Assembly: GCF_902859825.1 (NCBI RefSeq) | Contig: NZ_CADIKB010000019.1 | Location: forward strand, 1 to 64,000 | DNA length: 64,000 nt | Direction: 5' to 3' | From: Paraburkholderia phenoliruptrix | Lineage (GTDB): Bacteria; Pseudomonadota; Gammaproteobacteria; Burkholderiales; Burkholderiaceae | In this document: positions 43,278-52,166 of the stretch, piece by piece | Layout of the letters: the number at the start of each line of letters is the position of its first letter | Numbering within the stretch: the first letter of the stretch is position 1 | Program-made: the position numbers and the translations under genes | The notes under the pieces: model-generated | Database searches by the model: none | What the model was told of the DNA's origin: nothing | The model's input: only the letters and a program-made list of their open reading frames with translations

Positions 43278-44156
43278 GAGGTGTTAACAGAATGACTTTT
43301 GCAGGTGTCGCCAGCATATGATGCAGCAGGCGATTCTGAGGAAAGCCTCGTGGATGAAAGCGAGCTGTTCGAAGCGGATGCGCAGTCGGCGGAAGTTGTG
43401 AAGCCACGAGATGGTCCGCTCCACAACCCAGCGTGTTTTGCCTAGCCCACTACCATGAGGCTGACCACGTCGAGCGATTTCGGTTGCAATGCCGGCGGCA
43501 TGCAGTGGACGTCGATACTTGTCGTGGTCGTAGCCTCTGTCGCCCTGAACGACCCGAGGCTTCGATAGTGGCCTGCCACGCTTGCCGCCGATTGGCGGAA
43601 TTGCCTCGACCAGCGCGTGAAGTTGAGTGACGTCGTTGCGGTTGGCGCCGGTCAGAATCACCGCGAGCGGGATGCCCTGCGCTTCGGTGATGAGATGGTG
43701 CTTTGAACCAGGTCGCGCGCGGTCTGTGGGATTCGGTCCTGTTTTTGACCTGAGCCCACAGCGCGGATTGAAGAGGAGTCGACGATGACGCGAGACCAGT
43801 CGATTTGGTCGGCTGCGCGCAATCGCGCAAGCAGCACCTCGTGCAACTGCTCCCAGACGCCAGCGGCTTGCCAGTCACGTAGGCGACGCCAGCAACTCAT
43901 GCCGCTGCCGCAACCCATCTCGCGAGGCAGCAGGTCCCAACGCAGGCCTGTCTGTAAAACGAAGAGAATGCCGGTGAGCACCGCACGATTGTCGAGCGGC
44001 TTGCGACCCGGATAACGGGTTCGCCGTGGTTTGGGAGGGGGCAGCAACGGTTCGATGAGTGCCCACAGTTCGTCGTCGAGTATTGGCTTGGCCATGTCCT
44101 TTTCGTCGTCGAAACAATGAAAAGGTTAACAGCATTCATCGAGGGTTAACAGCCCC
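43278..44156 (-). mobile_element. IS5-family (IS427-group-like) insertion sequence, 879 bp
   Basis: A transposase gene in two overlapping frames is enclosed by related ends: GAGG-TGTTAAC on the left and, on the other strand, GGGGCTGTTAAC on the right. The dinucleotide TA flanks both ends (43276-43277 and 44157-44158), a 2-bp target duplication. GTTAACAG occurs three times in the ends. The element looks whole and lies in the gap between the aldo/keto reductase and the methyltransferase gene, so it breaks no gene I can see. Confidence 0.85.
43284..44095 (-). CDS. IS5-family transposase in two frames joined by a -1 frameshift
   Basis: The first frame (start 44095) gives the N-terminal part with ALIEPLLPPPKPRRTRYPGRKPLDNRAVLTGILFVLQTGLRWDLLP, and DSSSIRAVGSGQK with the first catalytic Asp. 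The second frame holds DRARPGSKHHLIT, GDRGYDHDKYRR (second Asp) and the glutamate region RWVVERTISWLHNFRRLRIRFE. The frames join if the ribosome slips back one base on the run of five A's in CAAAAAC near 43760. This may be programmed, as in IS427-type elements, or a one-base loss. Otherwise the DDE triad is complete. Confidence 0.85.
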
Positions 44157-44242
44157 TACGTTCATTTTGTTAAGGGTTCTTAGCCCACACATCAATTCCG
44201 ATAGTCGGCATCCGCATAGGTAATGTCGGTTTCTGAAGGGAG

Positions 44243-44914
44243 ATGGCCCTGTTTACTGCTAACGAGCTTGTCGGCACTGCACGGTTAGTCAAAAAGATTC
44301 TGGAATGGCCTGTTCATAAGTTCATCCCGGTTGCGATCAAGGCCGCGATTCTGCCGCGTCGCAACACCTCAATCTCGGATCAAAGATGGAATCGTGAATA
44401 CCAATCCGGAGAGTGGGAATTTCTGTCCACTACCAAGGAGGTCGGCCGCTATAGCGTGATTCTCGGATATTGTCTGCACTTCAAACCGGCGGCGCGCGTT
44501 CTCGACGTGGGGTGCGGTACAGGTATTCTTGCGCATTGGCTTTCGAGTGCCGCCGTATCCAGCTACCTCGGTATCGATCTGTCGGCAGCCGCCATCGAGA
44601 AGGCCCGACAGTCGACCCTTGAGGGAGCGGAGTTTGCTGTAGCCGATGTGGCCGCCTTCAAGACCTCACGGCTGTTCGACGTCATCGTCTTTAATGAAAT
44701 ACTTTATTATCTTAGGAGGCCTGAATATGATATGAGAAGATTGGCGCAGTCTCTTGCGCCTGGCGGGATATTTATTGTCAGCATGTGGCACCACGCCGAT
44801 GGCGCAAGCACCTGGAAACGGTTGCGGGCGGGATTCGAGGAGCTTGATTGTGTCCGGATCGCGCACACCCCCTCGGGACTCAAATGGAACGTGGCCGTGC
44901 TCAGACCACGTTGA
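44243..44914 (+). CDS. Class I SAM-dependent methyltransferase
   Basis: A 223-residue methyltransferase with motif I VLDVGCGTGILAHWLSSAAV, GIDLS after strand 2, and LAQSLAPGGIFIVSMWH. It has an N-terminal extension of about 55 residues with SDQRWNREYQSGEWEFL, a pattern common to methyltransferases placed in polysaccharide clusters. GAAGGGAG touches the ATG, so its ribosome site is unusually close. The bases are less GC-rich than in neighbouring operons, and an IS lies just upstream. It may decorate a surface sugar, which is a guess from context. Confidence 0.85.
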   Translation: MALFTANELVGTARLVKKILEWPVHKFIPVAIKAAILPRRNTSISDQRWNREYQSGEWEFLSTTKEVGRYSVILGYCLHFKPAARVLDVGCGTGILAHWLSSAAVSSYLGIDLSAAAIEKARQSTLEGAEFAVADVAAFKTSRLFDVIVFNEILYYLRRPEYDMRRLAQSLAPGGIFIVSMWHHADGASTWKRLRAGFEELDCVRIAHTPSGLKWNVAVLRPR

Positions 44915-45386
44915 ATCCATCATCCCTTCAGGACGGCAGCACGTTCACCGTTCTCGATCTCCCACCTGACAACAACCACCTCGACGATGCCGCGGTGATC
45001 GTCGGCCTGGATTCGGCGCAAATTCACACCACACTCTCAACGTCCGTGTATCGAGCGCGATGCTCGTTGGTTAGAACTTAAAGTTCACGCAAAGAGCGCC
45101 GTTAAGCAGTTTGCCACTGCTTGAATTGCCGTGAGCGATGACTTCGGCCCCCATACCCCGGTGAAGCGGATGCAAAATATCGCTCTGTTGCCGGTCTCAA
45201 GGATGGCGAGCACGCCGTTGTCGTTGCCATTGGGCGGAATCTGACGAAGCACCAGCGACGAACCGGGCTCACCGGCGCTTGCTACGTTTCTTCCGGGTCC
45301 ATAACGGCTCCTACCCGTTTACCCACTGCCTCAAGCCATCCCGCAGTCGCCGGGGCAAAAAATTTTACGCCCGCCACAATATTTGC
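44915..45386. other. Intergenic gap with a possible degenerate protein end
   Basis: On the reverse strand at about 45079-45300 two frames give fragments such as EPGSSLVLRQIPPNGNDNGVLA and SGKLLNGALCVNFKF-stop, the latter ending in F like an outer-membrane protein. They are joined only by a frameshift and have no start. This may be a decayed gene I cannot name. No other gene is seen. Confidence 0.3.
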
Positions 45387-45409
45387 GCGTCTGAAACGTC
45401 TTCAGACGC
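45387..45409. promoter_or_regulatory. Perfect 9-bp inverted repeat touching the ECF sigma start
   Basis: GCGTCTGAA-ACGTC-TTCAGACGC ends on the base before the ATG at 45410. It could be an operator or a translation-controlling hairpin. If translation starts at the next ATG (45437), it lies 27 bases upstream and would be a normal operator. Confidence 0.5.
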
Positions 45410-45991
45410 ATGGAACCGCCCGCCACCTCGCACACGATGACCGAACGAGACAACGACATCACCGCGACCGTGGTCCGTGAGCACAAGAGGCTCGTCAATT
45501 TCATCCGGCGACGAATACGCGATCCCGAAGATGCGGAAGACATACTGCAGGATGTCTTCCAGGAATTTGTGCAGGCTTATCGGCTGCCCGCTCCGATCGA
45601 GCAGGCAAGCGCGTGGCTTTTCCGTGCTGCGCGCAACCGTATTGTCGATCGTTTTCGCAAGAGGAGAGAGGAGCCTCTGGCAGATCTGCCGGAGGGCGAG
45701 GAAGAATCGAGCGGCGAGTATCGCCTCGACCTCGCCCTGCCGGCGCACGATGCAGGCCCTGAAGCGCTCTACGCTCGCGCTGTATTGCTCAAGGCATTGC
45801 AGGACGCACTCGATGACTTGCCGGCCAATCAGCGTGAGGTATTCATCGCGCACGAGCTGGAGGGGCGGTCCTTTAAAGACATGGTGGCGGAGAGCGGCGT
45901 TACGCTGAACACACTGCTTGCACGCAAGCGCTATGCAGTGGTGCATCTGCGCGCCCGATTGCAGGCCATTTATGACGAACTGGGTATCTAG
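45410..45991 (+). CDS. ECF-type RNA polymerase sigma factor
   Basis: A 193-residue sigma-70 family protein with only regions 2 and 4. Region 2 is REHKRLVNFIRRRIRDPEDAEDILQDVFQEFVQAY, region 4 is LDDLPANQREVFIAHELEGRSFKDMVAESGVTLNTLLARKRYAVVHLR. The internal ATG at 45437 (MTERDND) is as likely a start as 45410, since neither has a clear ribosome site. A small membrane protein gene follows 12 bases later and may hold it inactive at the membrane. Such pairs respond to envelope or metal stress. Targets may lie in this same region. Confidence 0.91.
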   Translation: MEPPATSHTMTERDNDITATVVREHKRLVNFIRRRIRDPEDAEDILQDVFQEFVQAYRLPAPIEQASAWLFRAARNRIVDRFRKRREEPLADLPEGEEESSGEYRLDLALPAHDAGPEALYARAVLLKALQDALDDLPANQREVFIAHELEGRSFKDMVAESGVTLNTLLARKRYAVVHLRARLQAIYDELGI

Positions 45992-46003
45992 AGGAGTCGA
46001 CGG

Positions 46004-46312
46004 ATGAATTTTCGAATCAGATGTGCGGGGAAAGTGCTGCTCGTTGTGGTCGGCCTCGCCGTGCTTAGCTGGGTGGTCATGACGCTATGGAATTGGGTAA
46101 TTCCGGCGTTGTTCGTCGGCGCCCGTACGATCGACTTCGTGCATGCGTTGGGCTTGCTGGTTTTGAGCCGCATCCTGTTTGGCGGATTCCGCGGACACGG
46201 CGGCTGGCGCGATCGACGTCATTGGCGCAAATGGGAAGCCATGACGCCTGAGGAACGCGAGCACTTTCAGACCGCATGGCGATCGGCGCGCGCCCGTCGT
46301 ACGGGCGACTGA
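46004..46312 (+). CDS. Small membrane protein paired with the ECF sigma factor
   Basis: A 102-residue protein with one or two membrane segments (about 8-38 and 46-62), then a basic, tryptophan-rich tail GHGGWRDRRHWRKWEAMTPEEREHFQTAWRSAR. The MTPEEREHF pattern is common in small periplasmic or membrane partners of stress sigma factors. GAGGAG precedes the start. Its place right after the sigma gene argues for an anti-sigma or sensing role, but it lacks any recognised anti-sigma domain such as ZAS. Confidence 0.75.
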   Translation: MNFRIRCAGKVLLVVVGLAVLSWVVMTLWNWVIPALFVGARTIDFVHALGLLVLSRILFGGFRGHGGWRDRRHWRKWEAMTPEEREHFQTAWRSARARRTGD

Positions 46313-46503
46313 ACATGGCCGTGAATGCAGGTCATGCCGTGTTTGCGTCACGGCGTGCGCTGAATGTGCAATCAAGCTCACCGGAACAGCATAGCGGCGT
46401 ACGTCCCCGCTGACGGTGGAAGGACATTGCGTGCCGCCTGAAACAACCATGAGCCGCCTCGCCCGAGGCTTCACCGACCCAACGATCCCGTCAAGGAGCG
46501 CAC

Positions 46504-47220
46504 ATGTCGCCGTCAAGCACAACCCTTCTGCGGCACCTTCACGAACAGAGCCAGACCGAAGTGATAGCTCGCGCGCAGGCGCAGTTTTGCGGTTCCAGCG
46601 AGGAGTTCCTGACTCTCGCGGACGAATACGACACGCTCGCCCCTCGGCTGCGTGGACGGTTCCTCGAAACGCTCGGGCTATCCAGCCACGATTTTAAATC
46701 GTCGCAAGGCGCTCCGCTTTCGTTAGCCGTGTCGGCGAAAACGGGCAAGTTTTTGCACAACATGGTGCTTTCGCTCAGACCGGCTCGAATCCTGGAACTC
46801 GGTAGTTCCTGCGGCGTGTCCACGCTCTATCTTGCCGATGCACTTCGTACGTTAGGCAGCGGAATGGTTGTCGCGACTGAATGTGACTTGGCGAAGTGCG
46901 CTCTTTTTCAGGCCAACCTCAAGGCGGCGGGCCTGAGTGCCTATGTTGATCTTTGGGAAGGCGATGCGTTTGAGACCGTTGCGCGACTGGAAGGCGCTTT
47001 CGACATGGTGTTTATCGACGTATGGACCGACACCTATCTGGACCTATTCAAGCACACAGAGCGCCTGCTCCGCCCCGGATCCATCGTTCTCGCCGACAAC
47101 ATGTACACCGCCGAGGACGCCGTTCGGCCATACAAGCGCTACCTTGACGACGACCCGCGTTTTTCGACGACGACGCTGGACTTTGAATCCGGACTCGAGT
47201 TTACCGTTGTCGTTTCTTAA
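46504..47220 (+). CDS. O-methyltransferase-like SAM-dependent methyltransferase (COMT group)
   Basis: A 238-residue class I methyltransferase. The core has ILELGSSCGVSTLYLADAL (motif I), VVATECD, GAFDMVFIDVWTDTYLDLFK and LLRPGSIVLADNMY, which fits the metal-dependent O-methyltransferase (Methyltransf_3/24) group. AAGGAG precedes the start. It stands alone between the ECF pair and a glycosyltransferase gene. A sugar or catechol-like substrate is possible; I cannot choose. Confidence 0.86.
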   Translation: MSPSSTTLLRHLHEQSQTEVIARAQAQFCGSSEEFLTLADEYDTLAPRLRGRFLETLGLSSHDFKSSQGAPLSLAVSAKTGKFLHNMVLSLRPARILELGSSCGVSTLYLADALRTLGSGMVVATECDLAKCALFQANLKAAGLSAYVDLWEGDAFETVARLEGAFDMVFIDVWTDTYLDLFKHTERLLRPGSIVLADNMYTAEDAVRPYKRYLDDDPRFSTTTLDFESGLEFTVVVS

Positions 47221-47295
47221 GCTGGCAGCGAAGGAGAAACCGCACCTTGCCGCAGTTCGCTGCAATGGTGATTCGATCCGACAAAGCGCGCAAGT

Positions 47296-47403
47296 TTATT
47301 TGATCACCTTGCGCCAGAATACGAGGTACGCGGCCGTGCCCGATGCGATAAGAAGGATTCCCCACATGGGGGCCATGCTGATGAGAACGGACGTGGCGGA
47401 CAT
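47296..47403 (-). CDS. 35-residue single-span membrane protein
   Basis: A short reverse-strand frame begins at ATG 47403 with CAGGAG six bases upstream and ends at TAA 47296-47298. It encodes one hydrophobic span (APMWGILLIASGTAAYLVFW) preceded by a polar start and followed by RKVIK, a positive inside-type tail. This is the layout of real small membrane proteins such as CydX-like or CcoQ-like subunits, though no specific family is recognised. It lies in the gap between the methyltransferase and glycosyltransferase genes and faces the former. Confidence 0.5.
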   Translation of the reverse strand: MSATSVLISMAPMWGILLIASGTAAYLVFWRKVIK

Positions 47404-47885
47404 TTCATACTCCTGACTAGTGCGATTGGCTTTCACAACACCGCTGATTCATTCGTGCCTACACGACGCGACCGGCAAGTGCTGTGTTTTAGCGACGTAT
47501 TCATGGTATCGCTCCGCCCGGCCGCATCCCTGTGGTCCCGTGTCGCACCGGCTTGCGCCAGATCAACTTTCGTCCCGCCGACATTCCGCTTCGCAATGCG
47601 CGATTCGCGGTTCCGAGGTCGAGGGCTTGGTTTGCACCGTTCTGTTTCGGACTTGATCAAGCTCGAATTGCAACAATAATCACCGATGGCTGCCTCTCGC
47701 TGTTCACGAGCCCATGGCATGGTGCCCGCATGCAGACACACTACCCTCAGCTTCTCGCACCATTGCGCCGATACAGATACGTTCGAAGAAATGCGTATGG
47801 CGGCCCACAGATCGAGCGCCTGCTTCCATGCAGAATCAGTGCGTCGCTCCGCGGCCTCGCACTGATCTCGTCTCCTGGGTACGCA

Positions 47886-49088
47886 ATGAATTGGAAAAGC
47901 TTGCTGACTGAACTGCCGGTTTGGGCGATGGGCCGCCTGTCCCCGGCGCAATACGATCCGCGTCGCAGCGAACCGCGTGAGATTCTCGTCCTCAGGCCGA
48001 ACGATTTCGGTGAACTGCTCACCGCGACGCCGATCTTCGAGGCGCTCAAGAAACGCTTCCCCGCCACGCGTATCGTTGCCGGCATTGGCAGTTGGGGGCG
48101 ACCGGTTCTCGAGAACAATCCGTTCGTCGATGAGATCGTCGAGCTGAATGCACCGTGGAACAACAAGATTGTCGAGGATCGCTCGCCGGGTGCTGTGATG
48201 CGCTTCCTATTGCGATCGCCGCAAGTCGTCGCACTGCACAAGCGCGGCGGATTCGACGTCGGGATCGATGTCCTCGGCAGTTACATGGGCGCACTATTGA
48301 TGATGCGGCTCGGCGCCCGGTACCGCATCGGCGTGCGCGGCTATCGCGGCGGCCACAGCGGCTGCCACGCCTACATTGATTTCGCGCGCCGTCAATCCGG
48401 TCGCGCAGCGCTGGCGCAAGCTGCGTTGCTGGGCGCAAAGGAGCTTCCCGACGCGCGTCCACAGCTTTTCCTCACGGCAGCCGAACGAGCGAGCGCCGCA
48501 AGGATCTGGTCCGCCAGTTATCCTAACGATGGTACACGTTGGCGAGTCCTTGTCGGCGTGGGTGCAGGTGTGTCCAGCAAAGCCTGGTCTCCCCGTCAGT
48601 TCGGCGCTGCGCTTTTACAGATCGCGTCTGCGCTCGGACAGGGCGGCGACCAGTGCGACATCGTCATAGTCGGCAGCGAGGCCGACAAACCACGCGCTGC
48701 AGAAGCCATCGCGGCTGCAGGCCCTCACGCGCGCGTGCGTTCGGTAGCGGGAGACGTGTCGATGCGAACCGTCTTCGCGCTCGCCGAGACAGCGAACGTC
48801 GTCCTGACCAATTCTTCAATGCTGATGCACGTGGCTGCCGCGTTCCATCGGCCGACCGTCGCCGTGCTGGGGGGCAGCATCACGAGGCCGATGGTTCACG
48901 ATGCGATCTGGGGATACCCCGAACATTATCGGAGCGTCGCGCCCGACGTCTATGTGGAAGGCCAGCAGGAAGCAAACTGGCCGGAGGTCGAACGGGTCGT
49001 GAACGCGGTGCTGGACTCGTTGCGAACGCAACGGACACCCGCCGCTGTGGGTCAAGCCCCACACGCCGTGCCGGGGCGCGTGATATAG
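47886..49088 (+). CDS. Glycosyltransferase family 9 (heptosyltransferase-like)
   Basis: A 400-residue GT-B protein of family GT9. The N-terminal part has REILVLRPNDFGELLTATPIFEALKKRFPATRIV, and the nucleotide-sugar part VGVGAGVSSKAWSPRQFGAAL and VLTNSSMLMHVAAAFHRPTVAVLGGS. In LPS heptosyltransferases the last block reads NDTGPxH; here NSSMLMH, so donor use may differ. The ATG at 47886 was chosen by family alignment, as the frame is open far upstream. It may add a sugar to LPS or to a surface polysaccharide. Confidence 0.85.
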   Translation: MNWKSLLTELPVWAMGRLSPAQYDPRRSEPREILVLRPNDFGELLTATPIFEALKKRFPATRIVAGIGSWGRPVLENNPFVDEIVELNAPWNNKIVEDRSPGAVMRFLLRSPQVVALHKRGGFDVGIDVLGSYMGALLMMRLGARYRIGVRGYRGGHSGCHAYIDFARRQSGRAALAQAALLGAKELPDARPQLFLTAAERASAARIWSASYPNDGTRWRVLVGVGAGVSSKAWSPRQFGAALLQIASALGQGGDQCDIVIVGSEADKPRAAEAIAAAGPHARVRSVAGDVSMRTVFALAETANVVLTNSSMLMHVAAAFHRPTVAVLGGSITRPMVHDAIWGYPEHYRSVAPDVYVEGQQEANWPEVERVVNAVLDSLRTQRTPAAVGQAPHAVPGRVI

Positions 49089-49477
49089 ATACCGCCACCG
49101 GGCAATACCACGCAGCACACCTCACCGCCAACGCCCTTGTTGAGTTTTCGTAGTACGTCGCCCACGTGGCGCGTGAGCATGTCCTCAACGTGACACTCGT
49201 TTTTGACCTGCTCGACCACACCCGCGCCAGGCGCATAGGTAACCGTAAAACCGTGCAAGGCATGCGCAAATACCGCAGCTTGCGCACTCAATCCCGCACG
49301 CGGCACACCAGTTAACGCCGACGTATCAGAGATACAGCCTACCCCTCCCCCTTCAGTTTTCCAATAGCAGGCCGTTATTCCATCTGACGTGCGCCATGCG
49401 CATCTATAACCCTGACGTTGGAGCGAAATAAATCGGCGTTCCGGCGATCAGAATAATTAACGAGGAGTTAAGCCATC
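49089..49477. other. Intergenic gap with an uncertain reverse-strand frame
   Basis: A reverse frame is open from about 49447 to 49052 but has only a GTG start at 49306 and no ribosome site; its 84 residues match nothing I know and it overlaps the glycosyltransferase end by 37 bases. I see no RNA gene here. The right end should hold the promoter of the lipoprotein at 49478. Confidence 0.4.
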
Positions 49478-50122
49478 ATGCTGTTGCGTCGAATCGCCAT
49501 CTATGCCCTGAGCGCGTCCATCCTTGCGGGATGCGCGGTAGGGCGGACAACTGTCGATGTTTCCGCGCCTCAAGGCACCAACCCCACGACGGGCAAATAC
49601 GTGCGAATCGATTCAGTTCAGGACAAGCGGACCTTTTCGGTCAAGCCCCCTAGCGCCGACATGGCATCACTGGATCCGAATGAAGATTCGAGCGACGCGT
49701 CAAAAGCGCGTGCGATCGGCCGCAAAAGAAACGGTTATGGCAAAGCGCTGGGCGACGTGGTGCTGCCTCAAGGAAAGACGGCTTCCGGGCTCGTTGAAAG
49801 CGCATTGGCCACCGGCTTTCAGGATGCGGGCTACATTGTCGTGAAGCAGGGTGATCCGAACTTCGCGGCGGCCGCTCCGGTGACTGCGCAGATCATCGAT
49901 TTCTGGGCGTGGTTCGAGCCCGGCTTCTGGTCCATTAAAACGAACCAGAAGTCCGAACTGCAGTTGTCGGGCGATGTCGGCGCTCTTCATGGTGAACAGA
50001 CAATCAAGACGCGCGTGAGTGAATCAAAGCAGGTTGTCGTGTCCAGCGACTGGCAGGAGATCGTGGAAAAAGGCCTCGCGGCCATCACCCAGCGAACGAA
50101 GGAACTGGTCAGCGGTAAGTAG
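49478..50122 (+). CDS. Outer-membrane-type lipoprotein (YajG-like architecture)
   Basis: A 214-residue lipoprotein: the signal peptide ends in SASILAGC (lipobox LAGC, Cys about 19), followed by AVGRTTVDVSAPQG. The body repeats the order of YajG-type proteins: VRIDSVQDKR, a long middle, LVESALATGFQDAGY, then VTAQIIDFWAWFEPGFW. The residue after the cysteine is Ala, so it should be sorted to the outer membrane. GAGGAG precedes the start. Function of YajG itself is unknown. Confidence 0.78.
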   Translation: MLLRRIAIYALSASILAGCAVGRTTVDVSAPQGTNPTTGKYVRIDSVQDKRTFSVKPPSADMASLDPNEDSSDASKARAIGRKRNGYGKALGDVVLPQGKTASGLVESALATGFQDAGYIVVKQGDPNFAAAAPVTAQIIDFWAWFEPGFWSIKTNQKSELQLSGDVGALHGEQTIKTRVSESKQVVVSSDWQEIVEKGLAAITQRTKELVSGK

Positions 50123-50324
50123 TTCCGCGAGAAGAGGCGCCCTCCCGTGCTCGTGAAGGTGACGAGAGGGTCGCCAGACTGTCTAGCAGCATCGCAGCGA
50201 AAAATCCTCGATCAGCGAAGAGTATCCTCGAACGACCAGACCTTACGCGTGTCCATGCGCAGCTGGATCCGCCAGAGAAGCGGCGCGCGACAAGGCGGTT
50301 ACGCGGACCTGATCAGTATGCGGC

Positions 50325-52166
50325 CTATTGACACACATAACTTGCCGACGAGCCAACCGCGCCGCCAACGTACTGCACCGTCTGCGGGTACATGCAAAGG
50401 GGTCTGGATACGCTAGCGTCAGCGGAACTTACCTGGATCTGGGACGGCGCCTGCCCTTTCTCGACCCAGTTGCGCAGGGCCAGAAACATTTCGTCGCGTC
50501 CCGCCGCAGGCTGGGGCAACGGCATTTTCGCCGTGCTGATCGGGGCGTTGGTGCTCGGGTCGATCGAGGCGCTCGTGGCAAAACTGCTGTCGTGCGCGAG
50601 CCCCGGAATGAGAAACAGACGATAAAACGACTGCACCGCCGACACACCGCCCATCTGCGTCGACACACGATCGAAATAGTTAATCGATCCTGCCGGGAAA
50701 ATCTTGTCGTCCGCAAGTCCGTGGTATGTGAGCATCTTGCCGCCCGCTGCGTGAAAAGCGCTCAAATCAGGATTATCGGTGTTGATGTTGCTGAACGAAC
50801 TCTGCAGCGCAACCCCTTGCGCGTAGGCGTTCGCGAGATCGCTATAACCTAGTTGTTTCCACTGGTTGGTCCCATTGCCGGTCGCATTCAAAAAAGATGC
50901 TTGTGCATAGGCCGCATTTTGCAATTCCAGCGCGACCTGATCGGTCGCAATGCTGAAGGGATTCGTGCCTGCCAGCGATAACGAAAGACTCGTTCCGCGT
51001 GTCAACCCGTACCAGAGTTGGCTCGAGGCGAGAGTCGCCGCATTGCCGTTGTCGAGCGCCGGGTCCGGTACGCTGCCATCCGTCGTCTGACCGTACCAGA
51101 TCTGGTTGACGACGTGCGCTTCGTTTGCACTGAGACATGCACTGTTCGTACTGGCCCCTGTCACACCATTTCCGGCCGCTCCCGCACACAGCACGTTGGC
51201 ATCCTTGCTCGGATCGTAGCGGCATTGCATCGGATTGAGCAGATAGCCCAATCCCACCGTATCGCACGATTTGACGGCGGCACCGCTAACGAAAGCGAGC
51301 TTCGCTGCCGCGACAGGCGCGCCCAACGACTGTTGCATCGCGATCTGCGGATACAGTTCGGCGGTAATGAACTTGCTCCAGTTGAAAGCCGGCGAGCCCG
51401 CGAGAATACCGTCGAAATCCGTAGGGTACTTCTGCGCGATCTTGAATCCCTGACGCCCGCCGGTGGAAAACCCATCCCAATAGGCGTAGGTCTGCACGTG
51501 CCCGTAATACGCCTTCACCAGTGCTTTCGTTTTGACCGCCATTTCGTGCATGCTTCGTTCAGCGAAGTCCTGCCACAAAACAGTGTTGATAGTCCCGTCC
51601 GGATTCATTGCGAACGATCCGTTGTTCAGAATGACGTGACCGTGATCCGATGCACTCACGACATAGCCTTTGTTGACCGCCGCCAGGTATAGGGACTTCG
51701 TGGCTAACTGCGTGGGATCGGAGTGCGCACCGCCTGCCCAACCGCCGCTTCCTGTCGCCCTGATGATGTTGTTCCATGCCGAGGCCATTGGCAGCCAGAC
51801 CTCGATGCCGATCCCTGCGGAAGTCGATGGCGCGCCGGCCGGCCCCGGATTTCCCGGCCCTACGAGGAGTTTTACGAGACACACGTCGGTAGCAGCAACG
51901 GGCGGTGCAGGTGATGCCGGCGTGTTGGCAAGCGCATAAGACGAGCCCGCCTTGAACTGCTTGACGAAAACAACTGTCGTGTTTGCGTCTGGCTTGAACG
52001 CTGCTTTCATGCTTTCGTCGCAGCTTAGCAGTCCCGATTGTTGAGCAGACGTCGAAATGTCGTCGTGACCTCCACAGCCCGAGACCAGGAAACTCATCAC
52101 GACCACTAGCAGAATACAAAGCAGAGACCCAACGCTACTTTTTCCAGTGTCGTTTTCGGCTGTCAT
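50325..52166 (-). CDS. Tannase/feruloyl-esterase family alpha/beta-hydrolase lipoprotein
   Basis: A 613-residue exported esterase of the tannase family (PF07519 type). The lipoprotein signal ends in MSFLVSGC. The nucleophile elbow is GFSTGGRQG (Ser in GxSxG), with the catalytic His probably in PGLAHDSS and an Asp in NTDNPDLSAF or nearby. Paired cysteines typical of the family are present. GGAG lies before the ATG at 52166. The family cleaves aryl or feruloyl esters from polysaccharide or tannin; beside glycoside hydrolases it could remove acyl groups from a polymer. Confidence 0.86.
   Translation of the reverse strand: MTAENDTGKSSVGSLLCILLVVVMSFLVSGCGGHDDISTSAQQSGLLSCDESMKAAFKPDANTTVVFVKQFKAGSSYALANTPASPAPPVAATDVCLVKLLVGPGNPGPAGAPSTSAGIGIEVWLPMASAWNNIIRATGSGGWAGGAHSDPTQLATKSLYLAAVNKGYVVSASDHGHVILNNGSFAMNPDGTINTVLWQDFAERSMHEMAVKTKALVKAYYGHVQTYAYWDGFSTGGRQGFKIAQKYPTDFDGILAGSPAFNWSKFITAELYPQIAMQQSLGAPVAAAKLAFVSGAAVKSCDTVGLGYLLNPMQCRYDPSKDANVLCAGAAGNGVTGASTNSACLSANEAHVVNQIWYGQTTDGSVPDPALDNGNAATLASSQLWYGLTRGTSLSLSLAGTNPFSIATDQVALELQNAAYAQASFLNATGNGTNQWKQLGYSDLANAYAQGVALQSSFSNINTDNPDLSAFHAAGGKMLTYHGLADDKIFPAGSINYFDRVSTQMGGVSAVQSFYRLFLIPGLAHDSSFATSASIDPSTNAPISTAKMPLPQPAAGRDEMFLALRNWVEKGQAPSQIQVSSADASVSRPLCMYPQTVQYVGGAVGSSASYVCQ

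Noticed and set aside
45079..45300. Fragments on the reverse strand ending in NFKF, like an outer-membrane protein end
   Set aside because: They need a frameshift, have no start and match no family I can name, so I kept them only as a note in the gap entry.
49052..49306. An 84-residue reverse frame with a plausible-looking composition
   Set aside because: GTG start without a ribosome site, overlap with the end of the glycosyltransferase, and no family resemblance.
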